A stretch of 64,000 nt of DNA from Medicago truncatula (lineage: Eukaryota; Streptophyta; Magnoliopsida; Fabales; Fabaceae): positions 47,566,255 to 47,630,254 of the forward strand of contig NC_053048.1 of NCBI RefSeq assembly GCF_003473485.1, read 5' to 3'. The translations under genes were made by a program, and so were the position numbers. Positions 56,127 through 64,000 of the stretch are shown here, piece after piece. The notes beneath the pieces are model-generated. The model was not told the DNA's origin. It saw only the letters and a list, made by a program, of their open reading frames with translations, and did not search any database. Positions within the stretch are counted from its first letter, which is position 1; every line of letters begins with the position of its first letter.

Positions 56127-57626
56127 TTGGAAAAGTCTTAATCCTTAAATTTTTCTTAGGGAAAGCTATAGCCTTGATTTCCTCAAGGGACCACATCTAT
56201 AATGTTGACTAATCACTTGCTAACGGTTGTTGAGGTAAATACTTAGGCCATCCCCAAGTTGCTTGCAAGACAAGACTTTGTACTTTACAGAAAATTTTGC
56301 TTTGTGATAAAGTGATGGGGATAGGTGTTAGTTAAGGAGGCACATTTTGATGTAGCCCCGTAAAGTTTTATGCGGTGGTTGATACTTTGTAAGGATGATT
56401 TTAAATTCCAGCAACCATTTCACAATTTGTTTACATACTTTTAAGTTTATTCAATTGCTTCAGAGTTAATACCATGAAAATTTGAGTTACTACATTTTAG
56501 GTGCATCTGTCGCATGAATTTTTTTACTCTAGAAAATAGGCAGTAGCTGGATCTGCCATTCTGCATGTGCATCTCTACTGTTATACTGAAAATTTGGTAT
56601 TATTCACTCTCGATATTAATTTGTCCCCTCTTAAATTTTTAGCTTCCATGCTTATAATAATAGGGATGAAGTAAAAAACGATTTGAGTAGTTGGTGAAGT
56701 AAAAATAAATAAATATTGATCACTCTTTATTTATTATGCATACGTGTGTATAATATCAACCATTAATTTTGATTAAAAAAAATAAAAAATATATCAACAT
56801 TAACTTCTCGGATACAATAGTTGACATTACTTTACCATTTACACTTGAAAATGGGTTGTATATTTTCAAGAGTCGTGTTCATATACTTTACCGGTTTATT
56901 TACAAATTTGAACATGTTAGTTTACATGTCTTATCTAAAGCTAGTCATTAGTCTTTTCATTTGCATCCTTGCGTTGCAATTTTTTTTTCTAGTTATATGA
57001 GAAGGTTGCTTCTGTATATAAAAAAATAAAAAATATGTTAAATTATTAAAAATATCTTATCAGGTCTTAAAAAAGTATACCAAATAAGCAAATGATGTCC
57101 AAGTCTTTTAAAACCCAAGTTAGAGTTGAAGTTCAGAACATAAAAAATTACCAGCTTACAAGCATATTATCGCACTAAGCTCCAATGACAGCATCATTTC
57201 TAATCCAATTCCAAACTTGAAACAATTTTTTTTTAAAACATGGTTAGTTTTGATCTATAAAGTACACAAGTATTGGCATGACAATGTGATACATGTGGAC
57301 ACAGGGATAATAATTTAAGAAAATAAAAGGGATTAAATGTGGCTATATGTATCTTGTTGTACGAGTGTCGAACACTCAAACCGACGCTTTGAACATGAAA
57401 GTTGAACTTATATGAAAAACAATAAACAAATGGTTTCAGTTCTAATTACAGATTCCAATTATAAAAAATTCATTTATATTACACTCAAAATTTTCTTCAC
57501 ATTGTAACAACAAGAGTACAAGAGATCACCATCATCATCATCAATCAACTCAAACTGGCTCAAGGAAAGAAAATAAAAAAATAGGAAAAAATAAAAGAAA
57601 ACAAGAAAATGCACATTCTATAAGAC
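56127..57626. other. Intergenic between P58IPK and FLA (convergent 3' ends)
   Basis: The first ~300 bp are likely the P58IPK 3' UTR and the last ~150 bp the FLA 3' UTR (with a CATCATCATCATCA run at 57530-57543). Nothing else is recognisable. Confidence 0.5.
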
Positions 57627-58397
57627 TTACATCCACAAACAAGAAACAACAACATTGGCAAAAACAGCAACAAACAATGTAGCACCATTAACTATGTAGC
57701 CATTCAAACCAACAGCACTCGAATCATCAGCCGGACTATCCGAAGACCCTTTTGGAGCATCAGAAGCCCGAACACTTTTCTCCGGCTTAGTCGGTGCAGG
57801 AGCCTCCGCAGGCGCAGCGGTTGGACCTTGTCCAAAAAGTGCCATAGGAAGAAGCACTTGATCAACCTGATACACTGCAAGCTGATTATCACTATAAATA
57901 GTATTAGAAACAGTTGTATCAATCACACCAGTTGTTACATTAACTTGATTTCCAGAAGTAGTAACATTAAGAGGATACTCTCCATCATCACTGTTTCCAG
58001 CTTGTGTGTGTAGAGGGTTACTTGCAGTTTGAAACTGTGATATTGTGTAAAGTGTTGGTAGAATATGAAACTGTAGAAGTTGAAGTTGGTTTTGTGTGCT
58101 GATTGAGTTTAGTGTTCCTGATTTTAGACTCGAGAAGGCATTATCTGTTGGTGCAAAAATTGTTAGGCCTTGATTTGAGTTGTTGAGTTGTGAGTTGATT
58201 CGGTCGGATACTTGTGTTGCTTTTAGTAGCTTGATGAATGTTGTGAATTGTCCTGCCTTTTCTAGGACTTTGGTTATGTTTAATGGTCCTGATGGTGCTG
58301 GTGATATAGCTGGTTGAGCTGAAATTCTTTGAAACAATGTCACAATGATGAATACGTTGAGAAAAAAGAGAGGAAAGAAATTGAATAGCTTAGCCAT
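57627..58397 (-). CDS. Fasciclin-like arabinogalactan protein (FLA11/12 type)
   Basis: Single-exon, 256 aa. The signal peptide (about 1-27) ends FQRISA. A short AGP glycomodule, PAISPAPSGP, is followed by one fasciclin domain (about 40-180) with the H1 motif LTIFAPTDNAFSSLKSGTLN, the H2 motif around LLQFHILPTLYTISQFQ, and YQVDQVLLP. A second Pro/Ala-rich module follows (PTAAPAEAPAPTKPEK). The C-terminus has small residues and then a hydrophobic tail (GATLFVAVFANVVVSCLWM), a GPI-anchor signal. Potential N-glycosylation sites include NITK, NVTT (twice) and NNSN. Single-fasciclin FLAs of this group are plasma-membrane or wall proteins linked to secondary-wall formation in stems. No intron is expected for the group. 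Orthology to a particular FLA is inferred from layout only. Confidence 0.95.
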   Translation of the reverse strand: MAKLFNFFPLFFLNVFIIVTLFQRISAQPAISPAPSGPLNITKVLEKAGQFTTFIKLLKATQVSDRINSQLNNSNQGLTIFAPTDNAFSSLKSGTLNSISTQNQLQLLQFHILPTLYTISQFQTASNPLHTQAGNSDDGEYPLNVTTSGNQVNVTTGVIDTTVSNTIYSDNQLAVYQVDQVLLPMALFGQGPTAAPAEAPAPTKPEKSVRASDAPKGSSDSPADDSSAVGLNGYIVNGATLFVAVFANVVVSCLWM

Positions 58398-58470
58398 TGG
58401 TATGAAAAAACTAGAAGATTAGAAGAATGTGTTTTGTTTGAAGTGGAATGAAGGGTATGTGGTACACATA

Positions 58471-58477
58471 TTATATA
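58471..58477 (-). promoter_or_regulatory. Candidate TATA box of FLA
   Basis: CTATATAATA on the minus strand lies about 75 bp upstream of the ATG at 58397, a usual spacing for a plant core promoter with a short leader. Confidence 0.6.
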
Positions 58478-59171
58478 GCATCTTGTTAGGAAAAACTTGG
58501 ATTGATAATTAAATGTTTGGTGAAAGGTTGCAATTAGTATAAGGTGGAAAGAGGCTCTCAAACTATTGATTTTTCTTTCTAAAGGCAAGACATTACAGGG
58601 TGGGAGGTAGACTTTGTTTGAAATTCATTTTCTTAGACTTTCTTTGAATTCTTGTAGGGACCATGGTAATAATTTTGACTTGATATTTGCCAAAGATTGT
58701 TGAGGTAAGGCATCTTGATCATATGCTTGGAATGTAAGAAACGTGCTTTACAGAAATTTTTGCTTTGTGTAGAAGTGATTGGGTGGGTGTTGGTTAAGGA
58801 GGCTCGTTTTGATGTATGCCAATGCCAGTCATATTTTTATGGGAAATGCTAACCAGTGCTTTAACGATTTTTATTTTTATTTTGACATCCTTAACCACTG
58901 CCCTTAGGACACTGGTTAGCAAAACCATATTTTTATTTGTTAACTACACAAGGTAACATTTTTTTTATCACTAAATATAAGTGTGAATTACTTTGTCAAA
59001 AATAAAGTGTGAATTACATGCTTAAACACGCGCTCCAACAAATTAAATGTTTATGCAATATTTTATTATTTGAGATGTAGTTATGAGACTATGCAACATT
59101 TTTTTTTCTTAGTCACCAGACTTATCAAACACGTGGGTGTAATAACTAACATCAAAGATTTCATTCATAAG
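58478..59171. promoter_or_regulatory. FLA upstream region with repeat debris
   Basis: Probably holds the remaining FLA promoter. Around 58847-58926 a short MITE-like inverted pair occurs (GCTAACCAGTGCTTTAACGA and CACTGGTTAGC), and a micro-insertion lies at 58979-59017. No gene is seen. Confidence 0.4.
58979..59017 (+). mobile_element. Micro-insertion, 13 nt, with 13-bp TSD
   Basis: TTTGTCAAAAATA (58992-59004) lies between exact copies of AAGTGTGAATTAC. The TTGTCAAAA end again equals the retroposon tail. Confidence 0.82.
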
Positions 59172-59181
59172 TTCGAGAATC

Positions 59182-60475
59182 GAGTGAACCATCAAATTCG
59201 TTCTTGAATTTTTACGCGTCAGCTAAATTCATCCTTCAATTATGCGAAATATCAACTTAGTCTTTGAATTTGTCAGACATCCATCAAAAAGGTCCCTCCG
59301 TCCAAATGCGCTGTTAATCATGCTGATCTGTCGTCCTGCATGTTGTGTTGTCTTATACACGTGGCAAGAAGGAAGCCACATGTTCAAGGACTAATTTGAT
59401 TGAATTGGAAAAGGTCAAATTTTCACTTTTCAGTTTATTTTTTTTCTGCTTTTCCCATTTTGCCCCTGCATTACTCATACCTCCTTCTTCACATTTCACT
59501 TAGAAACATAAAAAATATCATTGACCCTTCTCCTTCCCGCTAAAACTTTCTCCATTCTCACCCCTCCAAAATCATCACCATCTTTGGCGATTCTCACGTG
59601 TTTGAAGTTTTTGTGTTCGGTTGTGGTTAAAGGTAACGCATTTTCTGTAGTTTATCAAATTTCTGTGTACATATGACTTTTGCCTATGTAATACTTCAGT
59701 TTCAATTTTTGTGTTCTGGCTCATTTAGTTTATTTTGTACACATATCCTTCAAGGATAAATTTGATATCTGATTAAACAATTCAGAGAGTTATTTGATGG
59801 TTTTTAATATACTGTATGAATCTATTTGATGAATAGAGCAATAACTCAGGGACTAATTTGATGGAAATATTATTATAGAAAGGTTACAATTCCTCAATCA
59901 TCTTCAACCTCTTTTCTCACATCACCATTAAACTTGGAGCTTGAAGAAGAAGCTCGACTTTCATAATTGTTTTTTTCCATATTCCCACCCCCCATCATTT
60001 TTGCTTCAAAACTTTTTGAGGATTTTGACTTTCATATTCAATGCGAAAAAGTTAGGGTTTGAAGATTTTTGAATTGGGGAAGAACTGGACCACTTATTAG
60101 TGGAGGAAATTTTGGTGATTTTGGAGTGTAGATTGCAGATTGTACAATTAGGGTTACAATTTTATACAATTGGGGAAAAAGAGTCGTTGGGGAAGAAAAA
60201 AGTCGTTTGGAAATAAAGCCAAAACATTTTCTACAAATCAATCAGTTTAGTCCTATGAAATGTTTGTTTTTATCGGCCAAATTAGTCCCTACCTACGTGG
60301 CGTCTGACATGTGAGATGTTAACGGCCACGTCAGTCCCGTTAATGCTCCATTTGAACAGAAAGACTAACTTGATTGACATTTAACAAATTCAGGGATTAG
60401 ATTGATATTTCACATAATTGAGAGATGAATTTGGCCGACCCGTGAAAATTCAAGGACGAAATTGATGATTCACTC
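59182..60475. mobile_element. Non-autonomous MULE-like TIR element with 10-bp TSD
   Basis: Inverted ends (GAGTGAACCATCAAATTCG and the complement of GAGTGAATCATCAATTTCG) extend for over 120 bp with CTTGAATTTT and TTCAATTATG blocks in both arms. TTCGAGAATC flanks the element exactly at 59172-59181 and 60476-60485. 9-11 bp TSDs are typical of Mutator-like elements. The interior is T/C-rich and non-coding as far as I can see. Confidence 0.85.
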
Positions 60476-60613
60476 TTCGAGAATCTCATTCAAACTAATT
60501 AATTATTTTTTATGCTTGGAGTCAAACCAAAACAAATAACGATTGGTTCAGGTATGAGGTTACGTATGCTGTTTAAGGTCGATCATTCGAAACTCAAAAT
60601 AAACCTTGCATTT

Positions 60614-61294
60614 ACACTGTGTTTGTTTGAAGAGAAATTGGAAAGAGAGAAGTTGTGAAGAGAGAAATACAAGAGAGATAATGCACTTCTTTTATTTGGT
60701 ATGTAGAGAAATAGGGAAGAGATATCACAATTATGTGGGACCTACCACTTATTGTGGTCTTCTCTCATCTGCGAAGAAATGGAAGAGAGATTCCTATCTT
60801 TTTTATATTTTCATCTATGCCCCTTGTTCTTTCCCAAAATCAACAATAATAAAGGTCATCTCACCACTTACCACACTACTGTGTGCTGAATAAGTAGAAC
60901 TTGGTGGGTGCAAACAAAATTTGGTACAATAATAATAAAAGACAACGAGAAGAATTATTAATAATAAAGTAATCGACTGAAAAAAATTTTAAAATAAAAT
61001 GTATAGTAAATTAATTTAATAATACGCTTAACAAAGACTATTAAATTTGTAGCAGAAAGAATATTAAAATTTGTTTTTTTTCCCTACCATATGTTCTAAG
61101 TTTTATTTTTTATAGATGGGCTTTTTTGTCAATTCATAAATTCATTCAACTTCTTTCTCTTCTATTTGTATCTTTTCTCTCTTATACCAAACAATACATC
61201 AAATCTACTCTATTTCTCACATACTTCTCTCTTCTCGAACTCTCTCTCACGTATTTCTCTCTTCACAACTTCTCTTCTAAACCAAACACACCTT
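60614..61294. mobile_element. TIR element with GTGTTTG ends
   Basis: The left end CACTGTGTTTGTTTGAAGAG, followed by GAAGTTGTGAAGAGAGAAATA, is repeated inversely at 61250-61294 (ending CCAAACACACC). About 45 bp are shared. The interior is AT-rich and non-coding. The TSD was not resolved. Probably a hAT-like non-autonomous element. Confidence 0.65.
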
Positions 61295-62537
61295 TAATGA
61301 TTTTTATTTTTTTTTGGAAAATTACAGTCAACTCTGTAAGGTTTTGTCAAATGCCACACACCCTCTCCGGTTTTTAAAAATCATTTACCTCTCCTGAAAA
61401 TTCACCCGCTTATCTACCGTTTGCCACCTCTATTGAATCAGAAACGGCTGAACTACTTCCTCTTCCTATTACTATTAGAGTTTTTTTCATAGTTCTATGA
61501 GAACCCATAGTTTCAATTTTTGTTAGACTTGGTCCTTGTTTAAAAAAGAATGACCGATCTTTACAATTTCTTATTTTGACAATTTATACGTGTAAAATGG
61601 TTGGTGAAATATGGAAAGTGTTTAAATGAGGAGCAGTGAAGTATGGACATAGAAGTACCATTTTCCATTTTCTCAACACAAGACCAACTTTGCGTTTATT
61701 GCGTTGTGCGGTATGCGAGCATATTACTCTTGTAATTCAAGTGAACAAGACTAATGATTATTTTCCTTAAAAAAAAAATGACTAATGAATATTTATCTAA
61801 TACTCCAAGAAAAAAATTATTCCATACAGAAAGATGGTCACTCACATGTCCGTTTTTCCGCTCTTTTTATTGCACCAATGTGTATAGATTATCAACGATA
61901 TTTTATATAGATTTTGCGTGTAAATTAAAAATGATGTTTTATATAAAAAAATTGATATAGATTAAATAAATTACACATCAGTAAACACAATTAAAACTCA
62001 CTCGTTCTTGAATTTTTTTAGTACCTTCATTATACAATAACTACTATATCAAATCATAATTTATTTATTACATACATAAAATTAAATCCTATATTAAAAG
62101 TTCATAAATTCTTCTATTTCAGCTTTAGTATTGTTGAATTTATTTTGTTTTTAACATACTCTTCCAATTTGAATGATTCGATATCTTTTTTATAAAAAAA
62201 TAAAATAAAATAAAAAATACATTTGAACTTAACTATCAAAATGATTTTTATAGATTGTGAGGTTGAAAAAAAAGTGTGATATGTATGGATTTCATGCCAT
62301 GTTAATAACTAAAAGTATACCAAGATAAGGAGACATTGTAAATAAAACTATTTGCTTCTATATTTCATTTTACTGCCATAATTTTAGAGTACACAATTAC
62401 AACTTCGAAGGTCGATGTAATTAAAGAAAAAATACAATGTATTCAATGCATGCACAAAAACTTATTGATGACTTGTGGAATATTTTAAAATAAGGAATAT
62501 TATACAATTATTTTGTTAGTGCAATAACTCGTTAGTA
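61295..62537. other. Intergenic, no gene seen
   Basis: AT-rich. It contains one micro-insertion and, at about 62150-62217, a possible tail of the 36.3/50.0 kb retroposon family (TACTCTTCCAATTTGAATGA, then ATATCTTTTTTAT and A-rich). Confidence 0.4.
61749..61794 (+). mobile_element. Micro-insertion, 16 nt, near-perfect 15-bp TSD
   Basis: TCCTT plus A-rich tail (61764-61779) lies between GACTAATGATTATTT and GACTAATGAATATTT (14 of 15). Same TCCTT-A(n) class as 16040 and 16584. Confidence 0.75.
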
Positions 62538-62729
62538 TTAACCAATAATATTTACACAATAGTATTTACGACACCTAATATTACTTATGCTGGATTGTGG
62601 AGGTGGACAATCTTTATCAGTAACACAAGGAGGATCTATATGGTAATAAACATTATCATATATCGTCAGGACAATAAGTATAGAAAGAAATAGAATCTGA
62701 ACATAAACAAACTTTAGTATTTTAGCTAG
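62538..62729 (-). pseudogene. Nodule-specific cysteine-rich (NCR) peptide relic without start codon
   Basis: On the minus strand the frame reads AKILKFVYVQILFLSILIV (the conserved NCR signal peptide, normally preceded by M), then a short spacer and CVTDKDC, about 12 residues and CRKYYC. The cysteine spacing C-x5-C ... C-x4-C is the four-cysteine NCR pattern. NCR peptides are secreted into symbiosomes of IRLC legumes and drive bacteroid differentiation. Two oddities: the codon where ATG should be is CTA, supplied by the end of an adjoining repeat, and there is no intron between signal and mature parts although NCR genes usually have one. It is likely non-functional unless an upstream or non-ATG start is used. 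Confidence 0.85.
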
Positions 62730-62900
62730 GGATGACAATTGGACTCAGACCCGATGGGCACCCGCAAAAAATACCCACAATGGGTAGGGTAAAACCCCGC
62801 TTTCATGGGTATGGACACGGGTAGGGTAATTACCAGCAAATTTTAATGGGTATGGACACGGGTAAGGGTACTATACTACCCAGCCCCGCAACCCGCATGT
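62727..62900. mobile_element. Repeat with TAGGGATGACAATTGG end
   Basis: The left terminus TAGGGATGACAATTGGACTC, followed by GGGTA/ACCCGC-rich text (GGGTATGGACACGGGTA repeated twice), is a common plant repeat end related to hAT-type TAGGGATGGCAA termini. The expected right terminus was not found; the element appears truncated. Its left end replaces the NCR start codon. Confidence 0.6.
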
Positions 62901-63963
62901 ACATATTTATATAATATAATAAATACTTTATTTATTTTTGGTGTACAATTATTTAATTTATTTAGCTATTTAAGTCTAAGGTACCGTTTGGCCCGGCTTT
63001 TTTTCAGCTTTTTTACGTTTTTAAGGAGAAGCTAGGCCAAACACAATATCAATAAAGTACCTTCGAAAAAAAGTACTTTTTTTAGAATGCATAAAATTGA
63101 ATGGAATGAGCTTTAACCAAAAGTTGTTGAATGCTACTTCAAAAAACTATTTCTCGCCAATTTATTTCTCAAGCACCTCTCTTCAACTCCCGCCGGCAAC
63201 CTTTTGTTTTATTTTTTCAATATGCTTTTTTCTTCCATTTTATTTTTTTTTATTTTTTTTAACCAGTCCATTTAATTTTTTAATGAGGTTCCATTTAAGT
63301 TTATTATCTATTTTTTAAAGGAATTTTATTATTTTTTTATCACTTATATATTAATTTCAATATCTTTTGATCATCACAACCTCGCAAATATTTGTATTCA
63401 CGCTGTCAATGAATGACACCGAATATTTTTATTCCCTTTCTTCAACCACGGAAATACACACACGTTAGCGTTTAGAGTAATACTTTATGTTCCTCTTTCT
63501 GTTTTTTTTTGTTATGCTAATGCGTATAATTATTTTTATAAAATTTTGATTTTAATTAAAAGTACAAGCATAGTTGCCTAAAAAAATTATACTTATATAT
63601 AATTTACACATTTGTATTGTAACAAACTATTCATATCTTTTTCTTATTAAAAAAACAAAACATATCTTTTTCAATGACACCAACAATGTAACAAATATAA
63701 TATTATATAATATAAATTCCTATCTTTTTGACCAACACTGAAAATATGGTATTCTTATAACAAAATTTGTTATAGAGTATAATTGGAAAAGATATTGTAC
63801 AAATTTGTATTCATGTTACACAAAATAAACGTCATTGAGTAAATATAGTATTGGTAAAAATATATCTTTTATATTTTAAACATTTTTTCCCTTCAAAAAA
63901 TATTTTAGACATTTTTTTATTTATTATGTTAATTCATAATGAATTCAAAGTTTTTTTATTTAT
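62901..63963. other. Intergenic, no gene seen
   Basis: AT-rich. A short hAT-like pair (GGTACCGTTTGGCCCGGC near 62981 and GCTAGGCCAAACACAAT near 63031) suggests a tiny MITE. One micro-insertion is listed separately. Confidence 0.45.
63632..63672 (+). mobile_element. Micro-insertion, 17 nt, with 12-bp TSD
   Basis: TTATT plus A-rich tail (63644-63660) lies between exact copies of CATATCTTTTTC (63632-63643 and 63661-63672). Confidence 0.75.
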
Positions 63964-64000
63964 AGACAATGCATAAATATATGCAAGGTCCCGGGTTCGA
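63964..64000 (+). mobile_element. SINE, third copy, cut by window edge
   Basis: GACAATGCATAAATATATGC, followed by AAGGTCCCGGGTTCGA, matches the centre and B box of the tRNA-derived SINE at 27656-27746 and 37028-37108. The A-box head is missing on the left (5' truncated) and the right side continues past the window. Confidence 0.75.

Noticed and set aside
57530-57543. CAT microsatellite as a functional site
   Set aside because: Short simple repeat in a probable 3' UTR.
1-64000. CRISPR array, phage or bacterial defence system
   Set aside because: No regularly spaced identical repeats or prokaryotic genes; the window is intron-containing plant DNA.

Overview
The window is AT-rich nuclear plant DNA with introns, MITEs, MULEs, LINEs, SINEs and TRIMs. 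The best taxonomic clue is a nodule-specific cysteine-rich (NCR) peptide relic at about 62.6 kb. NCR genes are known from inverted-repeat-lacking-clade legumes, so I infer Medicago truncatula or a close relative. Nothing suggests a plasmid, phage or bacterial origin.

Six conserved genes are recognisable, and their exon junctions can be worked out from protein similarity and splice sites. They are a Qc-SNARE of the SYP71 type (2933-5568, +), a NAC transcription factor (7633-9008, -), an INDETERMINATE-DOMAIN zinc-finger factor (23717-25355, +), cytosolic asparaginyl-tRNA synthetase (37335-40679, +), the ER-lumenal TPR/J-domain co-chaperone P58IPK/DNAJC3 (51095-56126, +) and a fasciclin-like arabinogalactan protein (57627-58397, -). 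They are independent housekeeping or regulatory genes with no operon-like relationship.

Between them the DNA is mostly mobile-element debris. It includes a Helitron 3' end (566-594), a hAT MITE (1677-2272), a MULE nested in a MULE that also holds a Stowaway MITE (15.2-17.8 kb), a TRIM pair (20.9-21.4 kb), LINE relics, and an internally deleted MULE that keeps the transposase C-terminus (29.55-31.96 kb). From 41 to 48.5 kb there is a patchwork of gene fragments (threonine synthase, CHUP1-like, kelch, unrecognised exons). Inside the CHUP1-like fragment sits a 730-bp foldback element.

The least expected signal is a swarm of very short insertions. Some 17 inserts of 9-22 nt, nearly all oligo(A)-terminated, are each flanked by a 9-20 bp target-site duplication. 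Their 3' ends match the tails of longer LINE/retroposon copies in this window, so they look like LINE-machinery insertions truncated almost to the poly(A) tail. One interrupts a retroposon whose paralogues here show the empty site, one duplicated the end of a Stowaway MITE, and one duplicated part of the asparaginyl-tRNA synthetase leader.
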